DNA from: Flavobacteriaceae bacterium
GTDB lineage: Bacteria > Bacteroidota > Bacteroidia > Flavobacteriales > Flavobacteriaceae
DNA: 52,668 nucleotides
NCBI GenBank assembly: GCA_947451475.1
Contig: CANFZC010000009.1
Coordinates: 1 to 52,668, forward strand
Direction: 5' to 3'
Shown here: positions 1-8,256 of the stretch, piece after piece
Numbering within the stretch: the first letter of the stretch is position 1
Layout of the letters: each line of letters begins with the position of its first letter
Made by a program: the position numbers and the translations under genes
Notes under the pieces: generated by a model
Seen by the model: the letters and a program-made list of their open reading frames with translations, nothing else
What the model was told of the DNA's origin: nothing
The model's database searches: none

Positions 1-31
1 AAATAGTGCTAATATTGCAACCTCATTAACG

Positions 32-105
32 GGTCCTATAGCTCAGTTGGTTAGAGCACCTGACTCATAATCAGGTGGTCCTTGGTTCGAGCCCAAGTGG
101 GACCA
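32..105 (+). tRNA. tRNA with CAT anticodon (elongator Met or Ile2)
   Basis: The cloverleaf folds cleanly. The acceptor stem GGTCCTA/TGGGACC is 7 bp with one G-T pair, the D stem is GCTC/GAGC, the anticodon stem CCTGA/TCAGG carries loop CTCATAA with anticodon CAT at 66-68, and the T stem CTTGG/CCAAG carries loop TTCGAGC. The discriminator is A105 and no CCA is encoded. The anticodon stem lacks the three stacked G-C pairs of initiator tRNA, so this is elongator tRNA-Met or the lysidine-modified tRNA-Ile2. The two cannot be separated with confidence by eye. Confidence 0.95.
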
Positions 106-107
106 CT

Positions 108-141
108 AATCAAAGGCCTCAATTTTGAGGCCTTTGATTTT
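108..141 (+). terminator. Rho-independent terminator after tRNA
   Basis: A 15-bp perfect inverted repeat (108-122 with 125-139) has a very short loop and is followed by a few T residues. It lies directly behind the tRNA and fits an intrinsic terminator. Confidence 0.75.
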
Positions 142-282
142 AAAATACAATTTCTTGAAATTATTGTTAATTAATAACATTACGCAGAGAGATTATGAAT
201 TTAAATAATAATATTAGCCCTCTAACAAAGGTTTTTTTTAATATATTTTTATTTAAATTATTGAATTTAGAATGTAATTATT

Positions 283-311
283 TTGGTGAATAGATTTTTT
301 TTTTACTTTTA
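283..311 (+). promoter_or_regulatory. Possible Bacteroidota promoter for the small secreted protein
   Basis: TTG at 283-285 and TACTTTTA at 304-311, 18 bp apart, resemble the TTG / TAnnTTTG promoter with one deviation (final A instead of G). It would start transcription almost at the ATG, so the leader would be very short. This is a weak call. Confidence 0.25.
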
Positions 312-317
312 CGCACT

Positions 318-530
318 ATGAAAATTGTCCCGAATAGAATTTTTACTTCTTTGGTAGTGTTTATGATGCCTCTGATTTCAGTTTTTGCTGCACCAGGACC
401 ACCACCACCATCAACACCTCCGCCTCCTGGATCTCCATTGGATGGTGGCATTTTGTTATTAGTGTTGGTATCGATTACTTATGGATTATACAAAATATCA
501 GAAATAAACAAAAAAAAGGCTTCAAAATAA
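318..530 (+). CDS. Small secreted PID-CTERM-like protein
   Basis: A 70-residue protein. Residues 1-24 form a signal peptide ending in FAA, 26-40 are a proline-rich linker (PGPPPPSTPPPPGSP), 40-43 read PLDG, 44-60 are a hydrophobic segment, and the tail is lysine-rich (KKKASK). The order Pro-rich / P-(I/L)-D-G-G / hydrophobic helix / YG / basic tail matches the PID-CTERM sorting-like tail of short Bacteroidota proteins, here with Leu instead of Ile. Nothing else is attached, so the protein is almost only the sorting tail. It is probably anchored in or processed at the cell envelope. Function is unknown. It is monocistronic, with terminators on both sides. Confidence 0.75.
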   Translation: MKIVPNRIFTSLVVFMMPLISVFAAPGPPPPSTPPPPGSPLDGGILLLVLVSITYGLYKISEINKKKASK

Positions 531-545
531 ATTGAAGCCTTTTTG
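516..545. terminator. Bidirectional terminator
   Basis: A 10-bp stem (516-525 with 532-541) overlaps the stop codon of the upstream small gene and is followed by TTTTGATTTT. The A-run on its left side would let it also serve the convergent riboflavin synthase gene. Confidence 0.75.
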
Positions 546-573
546 ATTTTATTCCCTTAAAAAGGTATATCTT

Positions 574-1161
574 CTATCTCATAGAATACAATCTTGATAC
601 GTATTTTCCTACAACGTCAAATTCTAAATTTATATTTGTTCCTACTTTAAAAGTTTTAAAATTTGTATGTTCAAAAGTATAGGGTATAATCGCTACACTA
701 AATTGATTACTTTTAGAATTAACTACAGTCAAACTAACTCCATTAACTGTTATGGAGCCTTTTTCTATTGTAATATTGCTTAATTTATTGTCATATTCAA
801 ATGTGAAATACCAACTGCCATTTGCTTCGGAAATACATTGACAAGTTCCTATTTGATCCACATGCCCTTGAACTATATGTCCATCCAGACGATCACCTAG
901 TTTCATTGCACGTTCTAAATTTAGAAAATCCCCCACTTTCCAATCTCCGATGTTTGTCTTTTCAACTGTTTCTCTAATAGCTGTTACTTTGTATTCTTCA
1001 TTTTTAATATCTATTACCGTTAAACAAACACCATTGTGAGCCACACTTTGGTCTACTTTTAATTCTTGTGCAATAACTGATGATACCGTGATGTGTATAT
1101 TATCATTATCTTTTTGAATTTCTTTTACTATTCCAAGTGTTTCGATTATTCCTGTAAACAT
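574..1161 (-). CDS. ribE: Riboflavin synthase, alpha chain
   Basis: A 195-residue protein that catalyses the last step of riboflavin synthesis, the dismutation of two 6,7-dimethyl-8-ribityllumazine molecules. It starts with the family hallmark MFTGIIETLG and shows the two tandem lumazine-binding barrels: the N-terminal half runs to about residue 90, and the second half begins at GHIVQGHVDQIG and contains GSITVNGVSLTVV. Length is normal for the family. It is divergent from pdxA across a 60-bp gap with overlapping promoters and is cytoplasmic. No FMN riboswitch is visible in the short upstream gap. Confidence 0.95.
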   Translation of the reverse strand: MFTGIIETLGIVKEIQKDNDNIHITVSSVIAQELKVDQSVAHNGVCLTVIDIKNEEYKVTAIRETVEKTNIGDWKVGDFLNLERAMKLGDRLDGHIVQGHVDQIGTCQCISEANGSWYFTFEYDNKLSNITIEKGSITVNGVSLTVVNSKSNQFSVAIIPYTFEHTNFKTFKVGTNINLEFDVVGKYVSRLYSMR

Positions 1162-1177
1162 TATGGTTTTATTTTAC

Positions 1178-1185
1178 TAAATTTG
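1178..1185 (+). promoter_or_regulatory. -7 element, pdxA promoter
   Basis: TAAATTTG is an exact TAnnTTTG match, placing the transcription start near 1192, about 30 bp before the pdxA ATG. No clear -33 TTG is seen. Confidence 0.55.
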
Positions 1186-1190
1186 CCCTT

Positions 1191-1198
1191 CAAAATTA
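1191..1198 (-). promoter_or_regulatory. -7 element, ribE promoter
   Basis: Read on the minus strand this is TAATTTTG, an exact TAnnTTTG match facing ribE. It lies only 5 bp from the opposing pdxA -7 element, so the two transcripts would start across each other. Confidence 0.5.
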
Positions 1199-1221
1199 GC
1201 AATAAATAACTTGTCCCTCTT

Positions 1222-2268
1222 ATGAAAAAAGCAGAAAATATCATCGTAGGAATTTCAGTTGGAGATTTAAACGGTATTGGAAGCGAAGTAATCCTTAAGA
1301 CTTTTGAAGACTCCAGGATGCTAGAGCTTTGTACGCCTGTTATTTTTGCGAATGTAAAAGTGCTTTCTTTTATTAAAAAGTCACTTGAATTAACGGCCCC
1401 TTTGCACGGAATAGACAAACTTGAACAATTAGTAATTGGAAAAATAAACGTTCTAAACCTATGGAGAGAAGGATTTGATATTAATTTCGGGGCTAATGAC
1501 GAAAATATTGGTGTTTACGCAATAAAATCTTTTGTAGCAGCCACAAAAGCTTTAAAAGAAAATCAAATTGATGTATTGGTAACTGCCCCTATTAACAAAT
1601 ATAATATTCAATCAGAAGAATTTAAATTTCCAGGACATACCGATTATTTAGATAAAGAACTTGAAGGAAATGCATTAATGCTTATGGTTCAAGATAATTT
1701 ACGTGTCGGTTTATTTACTGATCATATTCCTGTGAATGAAGTTGCCAATCATTTAACAGAGAAAATTATTATCCAAAAAATAGATACCATAAAACATTCA
1801 TTAATACAAGATTTTGGCATTAACAAACCTAAAATTGCTGTATTAGCTTTAAATCCTCATGCTGGTGATAATGGTGTAATTGGAAAAGAAGATGATGAGA
1901 TTTTAAAACCAACTTTGAAAAAATTATTTGACAAAGGGACTATGGTTTTTGGTCCTTTCGCAGCAGATGGCTTTTTTGGCAGTAATCAATATGAAAAATA
2001 CGATGCTGTAATTGCTACATATCATGATCAAGGACTAATACCATTTAAAACACTGTCTTTTGGCAATGGAGTAAATTATACTGCAGGCCTAAATAAAATA
2101 AGAACATCTCCAGATCACGGTACGGCCTATGAAATTGCTGGAAAAGGAGTTGCTGATTACAATTCGTTTAAAGAAGCTGTCTATACGGCAATTGACATAT
2201 ATAATTCAAGAAATGAATATCTAGAAATCAGCCAGAAACCCTTGAAAACAAAAGAAAAACAGTTATAA
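1222..2268 (+). CDS. pdxA: 4-hydroxythreonine-4-phosphate dehydrogenase
   Basis: A 348-residue enzyme of the DXP-dependent pyridoxal phosphate pathway. It oxidises 4-phosphohydroxy-L-threonine with NAD(P)+. Family metal and substrate motifs are present in order: VGDLNGIGSEV near the N-terminus, TAPINKYNI, FPGHTDYL (His ligand), ALNPHAGD, TYHDQGLIPFKT (His ligand) and RTSPDHGTAYEIAG (His ligand). The length is typical. It is followed after 85 bp by a separate promoter for DUF177-rpmF, the usual flavobacterial neighbourhood. Confidence 0.95.
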   Translation: MKKAENIIVGISVGDLNGIGSEVILKTFEDSRMLELCTPVIFANVKVLSFIKKSLELTAPLHGIDKLEQLVIGKINVLNLWREGFDINFGANDENIGVYAIKSFVAATKALKENQIDVLVTAPINKYNIQSEEFKFPGHTDYLDKELEGNALMLMVQDNLRVGLFTDHIPVNEVANHLTEKIIIQKIDTIKHSLIQDFGINKPKIAVLALNPHAGDNGVIGKEDDEILKPTLKKLFDKGTMVFGPFAADGFFGSNQYEKYDAVIATYHDQGLIPFKTLSFGNGVNYTAGLNKIRTSPDHGTAYEIAGKGVADYNSFKEAVYTAIDIYNSRNEYLEISQKPLKTKEKQL

Positions 2269-2291
2269 ACAAAAAAATGTTGATAAGGTTA

Positions 2292-2319
2292 TTGAAATTA
2301 CAATAATTTTATATCTTTG
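2292..2319 (+). promoter_or_regulatory. Promoter of DUF177-rpmF
   Basis: TTG at 2292-2294 and TATCTTTG at 2312-2319, 17 bp apart, match the Bacteroidota promoter in both elements. The start site would be near 2326, giving a leader of about 28 nt. Confidence 0.7.
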
Positions 2320-2323
2320 CACT

Positions 2324-2337
2324 CCCGAAACTTCGGG
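2324..2337 (+). promoter_or_regulatory. Small hairpin at the 5' end of the L32 operon transcript
   Basis: CCCGAAACTTCGGG folds into a tight 5-6 bp hairpin at the predicted transcript start and about 16 nt before the DUF177 ATG. It may stabilise the mRNA or act as a regulatory leader. The role is inferred. Confidence 0.4.
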
Positions 2338-2353
2338 TCAAATTGTTGTTTAG

Positions 2354-2896
2354 ATGAAAAGTATAAATGAATATTTAATTCCTTTCATAGGATTAAAATT
2401 AGGAAAACATCAGTTTGAATTTAAAATTAATAAAAAGTTCTTTGACGAATTTAGTTTTGATGAATTCGAAAGTTGTGATATAGATGTAAATGTTGTTTTG
2501 GAAAAAAAACAAACAATGTTAGAAATCAATTTCAAACACAAAGGAAGTGTAAATGTCCCTTGTGATTTAACTAGCGAACCTTTTGATTTACCAATTAAAG
2601 GAAAAATTAAATTGATAGTTCAATTTGGTGATGAATTTAACAATGATAATGATGAATTATTGATATTACCTCATGGTGAACATCAAATTGATTTATCTCA
2701 ATTTATTTATGAAATGATTGTGTTATCTATCCCTCAAAAGAGGATTCATCCTGGGGTAAAAGATGGAACATTACAAACAGAAGTATTACAAAAATTAAAC
2801 GAATTACAAGTCAAAGAGATTAAAAAAGAAGCAAAAAAAGAAGATGATATTGACCCACGTTGGGACAAATTAAAACAACTATTAACGGATAAATAA
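2354..2896 (+). CDS. DUF177 (YceD-like) protein
   Basis: A 180-residue acidic cytoplasmic protein of the DUF177/YceD family, which is conserved upstream of rpmF across bacteria and linked to 23S rRNA/ribosome maturation. The core pattern around CDLTSEPFDLPIKG (about residues 76-89), and the acidic stretch DEFNNDNDELLILPHGEHQIDL after it, fit the family. Only one Cys remains in the central motif. It lies 9 bp before rpmF and shares its promoter. The call rests on synteny as much as sequence. Confidence 0.85.
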   Translation: MKSINEYLIPFIGLKLGKHQFEFKINKKFFDEFSFDEFESCDIDVNVVLEKKQTMLEINFKHKGSVNVPCDLTSEPFDLPIKGKIKLIVQFGDEFNNDNDELLILPHGEHQIDLSQFIYEMIVLSIPQKRIHPGVKDGTLQTEVLQKLNELQVKEIKKEAKKEDDIDPRWDKLKQLLTDK

Positions 2897-2905
2897 TATA
2901 GTAAA

Positions 2906-3100
2906 ATGGCACATCCTAAGAGAAAAATCTCCAAAACAAGAAGAGATAAAAGAAGAACTCATTATAAAGCAACTGTTGCTCAGATTGCAACATGTCCTGT
3001 AACAGGCGAAGCGCATTTATACCACAGAGCCTACTGGCATGAAGGTAAAATGTATTACAGAGGACAAGTAGTTATTGATAAATCAGTAGCTGTTGCTTAA
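2906..3100 (+). CDS. rpmF: 50S ribosomal protein L32
   Basis: A 64-residue ribosomal protein with the invariant start [20 protein letters not shown]. Only one cysteine (Cys30) is left where zinc-binding L32 forms carry four, so this is a zinc-independent (C-minus) type. It is co-transcribed with the DUF177 gene and followed by a terminator at 3121-3146. Confidence 0.97.
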   Translation: MAHPKRKISKTRRDKRRTHYKATVAQIATCPVTGEAHLYHRAYWHEGKMYYRGQVVIDKSVAVA

Positions 3101-3120
3101 TTACGTTTTTTTTACAATAC

Positions 3121-3146
3121 AAACTCTCACTTTGTGGGAGTTTTTT
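3121..3146 (+). terminator. Terminator after rpmF
   Basis: A 9-bp stem (3122-3130 with 3134-3142, one G-T pair), a 3-nt loop and a T6 run. It separates rpmF from fabH, so fabH probably has its own promoter, or reads through partially. Confidence 0.8.
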
Positions 3147-3257
3147 GTTTTATTTAATTTTAAGAAATAACCAATCCTAATTTACTTAGGTATAATTTTT
3201 TTTTGTAATTTCCACAACTTTTCGATTGTATAAATCGTATAGAAAAATACCCTATTT

Positions 3258-4256
3258 ATGACTACAATAACCGCCGCAATAACCGCAGTTGGAGCATATG
3301 TTCCAGAATTTGTACTCTCAAATCAAGTGCTGGAAACCATGGTTGACACAAATGACGAATGGATTACTACTCGCACTGGGATTAAAGAAAGAAGGCTTCT
3401 AAAAGAAAAAGGTAAAGGCACTTCATACATGGCAATTAAAGCTGCTCAAGACCTAATTGCAAAGGCTAACATTAATCCTGCAGAAATCGACTTGGTTATT
3501 ATGGCTACTACTACTCCAGACATGCCTGTTGCCTCTACTGGCGTTTATGTTGCCTCTCAAATTGGTGCAGTAAATGCATTTGCTTATGACTTACAAGCTG
3601 CTTGTTCAAGTTTTCTTTATGGAATGTCTAATGCAGCCGCATATGTTCAATCAGGCAGATACAAAAAAGTACTACTAATAGGCGCTGATAAAATGTCCTC
3701 AATTATAGATTATACCGATAGAGCAACTTGTATCATTTTTGGTGATGGTGCAGGTGCAGTTTTATTTGAACCAAATAATGAAGGTTTAGGGCTTCAGGAT
3801 GAATTCTTAAGGAGTGATGGCATTGGCAGAGAATACCTCAAAATCGATGCTGGCGGTTCTATTCTTCCGCCATCTATCGAAACTATTGAAAATAGACAAC
3901 ATTTTGTGTTTCAAGATGGCAAAACTGTTTTCAAATATGCTGTTTCAGGAATGGCAGATGTTAGTGAAAAAATTATGGAACGCAATAATTTAACCAAAGA
4001 CGACGTGAATTGGTTGATTGCACACCAAGCTAACAAAAGAATAATTGATGCCACTGCAAATAGAATGGGATTAGATGAAGATAAAGTATTGGTTAATATT
4101 CAAAAATATGGCAATACAACTTCAGCTACATTACCTTTATTATTAAGTGATTTTGAAGACAAACTTAAAAAAGGAGATAATTTAATATTTGCAGCATTTG
4201 GTGGTGGTTTCACATGGGGATCTATCTACTTGAAATGGGCATACAACAAACAATAA
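3258..4256 (+). CDS. fabH: 3-oxoacyl-ACP synthase III (KASIII)
   Basis: A 332-residue enzyme that starts fatty-acid synthesis by condensing an acyl-CoA with malonyl-ACP. The catalytic triad is complete: Cys116 in LQAACSSFLYG, His256 in LIAHQANKR and Asn286 in YGNTTSAT. The glycine-rich end AAFGGGFTWGSIYLKW is typical. It stands 22 bp before accB, so condensation and malonyl-CoA supply are encoded together. plsX, the usual neighbour in enterobacteria, is not between rpmF and fabH. No clear TAnnTTTG box was found in the 150-bp upstream gap. Confidence 0.96.
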   Translation: MTTITAAITAVGAYVPEFVLSNQVLETMVDTNDEWITTRTGIKERRLLKEKGKGTSYMAIKAAQDLIAKANINPAEIDLVIMATTTPDMPVASTGVYVASQIGAVNAFAYDLQAACSSFLYGMSNAAAYVQSGRYKKVLLIGADKMSSIIDYTDRATCIIFGDGAGAVLFEPNNEGLGLQDEFLRSDGIGREYLKIDAGGSILPPSIETIENRQHFVFQDGKTVFKYAVSGMADVSEKIMERNNLTKDDVNWLIAHQANKRIIDATANRMGLDEDKVLVNIQKYGNTTSATLPLLLSDFEDKLKKGDNLIFAAFGGGFTWGSIYLKWAYNKQ

Positions 4257-4278
4257 ACTAATTTTAAACTAACTAATT

Positions 4279-4749
4279 ATGGATTTAAAAGAAATTCAAA
4301 ACCTAATCAAATTTGTATCCAATTCTGGAGTTGCAGAAGTAAAATTAGAGACAGGTGATATTAAAATTACTATCAGAACTACCTTAGAAGGTAATACTCC
4401 TGATATTACATATGTACAGCAAGCTCCTATGCAACAATCCATTGCAGCGCCTGTCGCTCCAGCTGCTACTCCTATTGCTCCTGTTGCTGCTGTTGATGAT
4501 AATTCAAAATATATTACTATTAAATCCCCAATGATTGGAACCTTTTATCGCAAACCATCTCCTGACAAATCTCCATTTGTAGAAGTGGGTAGTACTATTG
4601 CGAAAGGTGATGTTCTTTGCGTGATTGAAGCCATGAAATTATTCAATGAAATTGAAGCTGAAGTAACGGGTAAAATTGTTAAGATTTTAGTTGATGATAT
4701 GTCACCTGTAGAATTTGATCAACCTTTATTCTTAGTAGACCCTTCTTAA
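4279..4749 (+). CDS. accB: Biotin carboxyl carrier protein of acetyl-CoA carboxylase
   Basis: A 156-residue protein with the usual layout: an N-terminal helical region (MDLKEIQNLIKFV), an Ala/Pro-rich swinging linker at about 48-72, and a C-terminal biotinyl domain with the biotinylation site at Lys120 in VIEAMKLFNE. It carries the carboxyl group between AccC and the carboxyltransferase. It pairs with accC, but the 91-bp gap between them holds an inverted repeat that starts at the accB stop codon. Confidence 0.96.
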   Translation: MDLKEIQNLIKFVSNSGVAEVKLETGDIKITIRTTLEGNTPDITYVQQAPMQQSIAAPVAPAATPIAPVAAVDDNSKYITIKSPMIGTFYRKPSPDKSPFVEVGSTIAKGDVLCVIEAMKLFNEIEAEVTGKIVKILVDDMSPVEFDQPLFLVDPS

Positions 4750-4838
4750 TTTGAAATTTGAAGATGTGGATAATTGAAAAAAATTATCCGTTTCATTCTT
4801 TTTTAGATTCTCGAATTGTTTAATTTTCAAATTAAGAA
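4743..4838 (+). repeat. Inverted-repeat spacer between accB and accC
   Basis: A perfect 14-bp inverted repeat (4743-4756, TTCTTAATTTGAAA, with 4825-4838) spans the whole gap. The left arm includes the accB stop codon and the right arm ends 2 nt before the accC ATG. A second hairpin, GGATAAT/ATTATCC, is nested inside, and AATTTGA is repeated in 7-bp phase at the left edge. The form resembles the other operon spacers in the window but it encodes no protein. Confidence 0.65.
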
Positions 4839-4840
4839 AA

Positions 4841-6187
4841 ATGTTTAAAAAAATATTAATAGCCAATAGAGGTGAAATTGCGCTTCGCGTAATTAGAACT
4901 TGTCGTGAAATGGGCATTAAAACCGTGGCGGTATATTCTACTGCTGATGCAGAAAGTTTACATGTGAAATTTGCTGATGAAGCCGTATGTATCGGTCCTC
5001 CACCAAGTAATTTATCTTACTTAAAAATGTCTAATATTATTGCAGCTGCTGAAATTACTAATGCAGATGCTATTCATCCGGGATATGGTTTCTTATCTGA
5101 AAATGCTAAGTTTTCTAAAATATGTCAGGAACATGGTATTAAATTTATTGGTGCTTCACCTGAAATGATTGACCGTATGGGAGACAAAGCTTCTGCAAAA
5201 GCTACAATGAAGGCGGCTGGTGTTCCTTGTGTTCCTGGTTCTGACGGTTTGTTAGAATCCTATGAACAAGCTTTAGAATTATCTAAAGGCATGGGGTTTC
5301 CAGTAATGTTAAAAGCGACTGCAGGTGGCGGTGGAAAAGGGATGCGTGCCGTTTGGAAAGAGGATGAATTATTAAAAGCATGGGAAAGTGCTAGACAAGA
5401 ATCGGCGGCGGCTTTTGGGAATGATGGTATGTATTTGGAAAAATTAATTGAAGAGCCTCGTCATATAGAAATACAAGTTGTTGGTGACTCCTATGGTAAA
5501 GCCTGTCACTTATCGGAAAGAGATTGTTCTGTACAACGACGTCACCAAAAACTAACTGAAGAAACTCCTTCACCTTTTATGACAGATGAATTGCGTCACA
5601 AAATGGGAGAAGCGGCTGTTAAAGCAGCGGAGTTTATTAAATATGAAGGAGCTGGAACGGTTGAATTTCTAGTTGATAAACATAGAAATTTCTACTTTAT
5701 GGAAATGAATACACGTATTCAAGTAGAACATCCCATTACGGAACAAGTTATTGATTATGATTTAATTCGTGAGCAAATATTGGTGGCGGCTGGTGTGCCT
5801 ATTTCAGGTAAAAACTACTTACCTCAATTGCACTCTATTGAATGTCGTATCAATGCGGAAGATCCTTATAACGATTTCCGTCCTTCACCAGGAAAAATTA
5901 CCGTATTACATGCCCCAGGTGGTCATGGAGTTCGTTTAGATACTCACGTATATGCTGGGTATACTATACCTCCAAACTATGACTCGATGATTGCGAAATT
6001 GATAACTACTGCACAAACCAGGGAAGAAGCTATCAACAAAATGAAACGCGCTTTGGATGAGTTTTACATTGAAGGAATTAAAACTACCATACCGTTCCAT
6101 AGACAGTTGATGGAGGAGCCTGATTATGTAGCTGGAAATTATACTACTAAGTTTATGGAGAGCTTTAAAATGAATGATCCTGAATAA
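4841..6187 (+). CDS. accC: Biotin carboxylase subunit of acetyl-CoA carboxylase
   Basis: A 448-residue ATP-grasp enzyme that carboxylates biotin on AccB using bicarbonate and ATP. It opens with [20 protein letters not shown] and has the ATP-binding glycine loop [11 protein letters not shown], the metal/active-site segment [18 protein letters not shown], and [18 protein letters not shown] near the C-terminal domain. Length equals the family norm. It is last in the fabH-accB-accC unit, with a terminator directly behind. Confidence 0.97.
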   Translation: MFKKILIANRGEIALRVIRTCREMGIKTVAVYSTADAESLHVKFADEAVCIGPPPSNLSYLKMSNIIAAAEITNADAIHPGYGFLSENAKFSKICQEHGIKFIGASPEMIDRMGDKASAKATMKAAGVPCVPGSDGLLESYEQALELSKGMGFPVMLKATAGGGGKGMRAVWKEDELLKAWESARQESAAAFGNDGMYLEKLIEEPRHIEIQVVGDSYGKACHLSERDCSVQRRHQKLTEETPSPFMTDELRHKMGEAAVKAAEFIKYEGAGTVEFLVDKHRNFYFMEMNTRIQVEHPITEQVIDYDLIREQILVAAGVPISGKNYLPQLHSIECRINAEDPYNDFRPSPGKITVLHAPGGHGVRLDTHVYAGYTIPPNYDSMIAKLITTAQTREEAINKMKRALDEFYIEGIKTTIPFHRQLMEEPDYVAGNYTTKFMESFKMNDPE

Positions 6188-6202
6188 GTATTTAAATAAA
6201 TA

Positions 6203-6236
6203 AAAAAACCCAACTTTTTGAAGTTGGGTTTTTTTA
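6203..6236. terminator. Bidirectional terminator
   Basis: A 10-bp stem AACCCAACTT/AAGTTGGGTT (6207-6216 with 6221-6230) has A-runs on the left and T-runs on the right. It separates the convergent accC and peptidase genes. Confidence 0.85.
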
Positions 6237-6238
6237 TT

Positions 6239-8140
6239 TTATAATGTTTCCTTTAACCATTTATAGAATTCACGTTGCCATACTAAACCATTTTGAGGCT
6301 TAAGCACCCAGTGATTTTCTTCTGGGAAGTATAGGAAACGGCTTTTGATTCCGCGGAGTTGTGCCGCTTGGAACGCTTCTTGCGCTTGCCCTATTGGCAC
6401 ACGGAAGTCAATTCCTCCTTGAATGATAAGAATAGGTGTATTCCATTTGTCAACCAACTTTATAGGATTGAATTGAGTAAAGGTCTTTTGAGCGGCTGCA
6501 TTACTTTTATCCCAATAGGGTCCACCATGGTCCCAATTATTAAAGAAAACTTCTTCTGTAGTTCCATACATACTTTCTAAATTGAAAACCCCATCATGCG
6601 CAATAAAGGTTTTAAAGCGATTATTATGTATCCCAGCAAGGAAATATACTGAATACCCTCCATAACTTGCTCCAATACATCCTAAACGCGCTTTATCGAC
6701 ATAGTTTTCTTTAGCTACATCATCTATTGCAGAAAGGTAATCATTCATTACTTGTCCGCCCCAATCTTTTGATATTTGTTCGTTCCATTCTTGACCATGA
6801 CCATACATACCGCGGCGGTTTGGAGCTACTACGATGTACCCTTGCGAAGCCATTAAAGCAAAGTTCCAACGAAACGAATAAAACTGAGTCAATGGAGATT
6901 GTGGTCCGCCTTGACAGTATAGGAGTGTTGGGTATTTTTTATTTTTATCAAAGTTTGGTGGAAGAATTACCCACACTAACATCTTTTTACCATCGGTAGT
7001 GGTTACATAACGTCTTTCGTATTTTGGCATGGCCAAATTACTGTATAGGGCATCATTGGTTTTAGTGAGCTGTTGCCAAGTTGCTTTTTTAGTATTGAAC
7101 GAAAAAATTTCTAAGGCATGATTCATGTCTGTTCGGGTCAAGATAAAGTTGTCTGTAGTTACATCCACGATATCATGCACATCAAAATCGCCATTGGTCA
7201 CTTGGGTTACCGTTACCGCAATCTTGGTTACCCCAGGAAAATTAACTTGAAAAAGTTGTTGGGTTCCGTCTACCGCTGCAATGAAATACACTCTCTTACC
7301 ATCAGGGCTCCATTTAAAGCTTTCTACAGAACCATCCCAAGCGGCAGTTAAGTTGATGTCGCTTCCTTTAAAACGAACGATTATATCGTTCTTATCAGCT
7401 TCAAAACCATCACGTTTCATTTGCAACCACGTTAAATCGCCTGTAGGGGAGAACGAGGGATTAGTATCGTAACCTTTATTGGGCTCCGTTAGGTTTTTGG
7501 TGGTTTTTGATTCTAGGTTGTATTCGTATAAATCGGTATTGGTTGAAACCGCATAGGCGGTTCCGAATTTCTTTTTGGAGACATAGATTATGCTTTTCCC
7601 GTTGGGAGACCAAATGTAGTCCTCATCACCGCCGAAAGGTTTTTGAGGGCTATCGAATGGTTCGTCTTTCATGATGTCTACAGCAATCGCATTCTCTTTG
7701 TTCTCGGCGTAGAATACATGATTGTGTGTTCCGTTATTCCAAGTGTCCCAATGACGATAATCAAGGCCATTATAGACTTGGGCGTCTGCTTTTTGTAAAT
7801 CGGCATAAATATCTTTACCTAATACATTTTCGGTTTTGACTTCTTGGGTAGATAGGATGAATTTCCCATCTGGGGAAACGTTTTTATCTACCAGTACTTC
7901 TTTGGTGTCTTTGATTTCGGTTGGAGTACCGCCCGTAAGTGGAATGGTAAAGAACTTGCTATTCGATTTATTTTCCTCCATCACTGGGGTACTTACTTTG
8001 TATACTATTGATTTTCCATCTTTAGAAATACCAAGTGCTGTAACCCGGTTTAGTTTCCAGAGGGTCTCGGGTGATAGAACTTCTTGTGCTGAAACGGCTA
8101 TGCTCATGGTTGTAACGATTAAAAAAAATATTTTCTTCAT
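6239..8140 (-). CDS. Secreted S9 family serine peptidase, DPP5-like
   Basis: 633 residues from the ATG at 8140. An upstream in-frame ATG at 8209 would put 23 residues before a clear signal peptide (MKKIFFLIVTTMSIAVSAQ), so the inner start is chosen. A beta-propeller (about 30-370) precedes an alpha/beta hydrolase domain with catalytic Ser492 (GASYGG), Asp578 (GGIDFRVP) and His610 (EENHWV). Segments such as IYADLQKAD, YRHWDTW and the catalytic domain resemble dipeptidyl peptidase 5 of Porphyromonas, from memory. It likely removes dipeptides from peptides in the periplasm. It is monocistronic. Confidence 0.9.
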   Translation of the reverse strand: MKKIFFLIVTTMSIAVSAQEVLSPETLWKLNRVTALGISKDGKSIVYKVSTPVMEENKSNSKFFTIPLTGGTPTEIKDTKEVLVDKNVSPDGKFILSTQEVKTENVLGKDIYADLQKADAQVYNGLDYRHWDTWNNGTHNHVFYAENKENAIAVDIMKDEPFDSPQKPFGGDEDYIWSPNGKSIIYVSKKKFGTAYAVSTNTDLYEYNLESKTTKNLTEPNKGYDTNPSFSPTGDLTWLQMKRDGFEADKNDIIVRFKGSDINLTAAWDGSVESFKWSPDGKRVYFIAAVDGTQQLFQVNFPGVTKIAVTVTQVTNGDFDVHDIVDVTTDNFILTRTDMNHALEIFSFNTKKATWQQLTKTNDALYSNLAMPKYERRYVTTTDGKKMLVWVILPPNFDKNKKYPTLLYCQGGPQSPLTQFYSFRWNFALMASQGYIVVAPNRRGMYGHGQEWNEQISKDWGGQVMNDYLSAIDDVAKENYVDKARLGCIGASYGGYSVYFLAGIHNNRFKTFIAHDGVFNLESMYGTTEEVFFNNWDHGGPYWDKSNAAAQKTFTQFNPIKLVDKWNTPILIIQGGIDFRVPIGQAQEAFQAAQLRGIKSRFLYFPEENHWVLKPQNGLVWQREFYKWLKETL

Positions 8141-8210
8141 TGTATTACTTGTTTTTATTGAAAGGTTAAAAGTACCAAATATTGTTTTGGAATTGAAAAA
8201 TAAAGGCATA

Positions 8211-8240
8211 AAAAAAGCGGAACAGTAGTTCCGCTTTTTT
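8211..8240 (-). terminator. Terminator of the TonB receptor operon
   Basis: A 13-bp perfect stem (8211-8223 with 8228-8240), loop AGTA and a T-run when read on the minus strand. It follows the lipocalin-like lipoprotein gene. Confidence 0.8.
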
Positions 8241-8256
8241 AGTATGAGTCAATAGG

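Noticed and set aside
3101..3257. Missing plsX between rpmF and fabH as a deletion
   Set aside because: The order DUF177-rpmF-fabH-accB-accC without plsX is, to my knowledge, the usual one in Flavobacteriaceae. There is no remnant in the gap.
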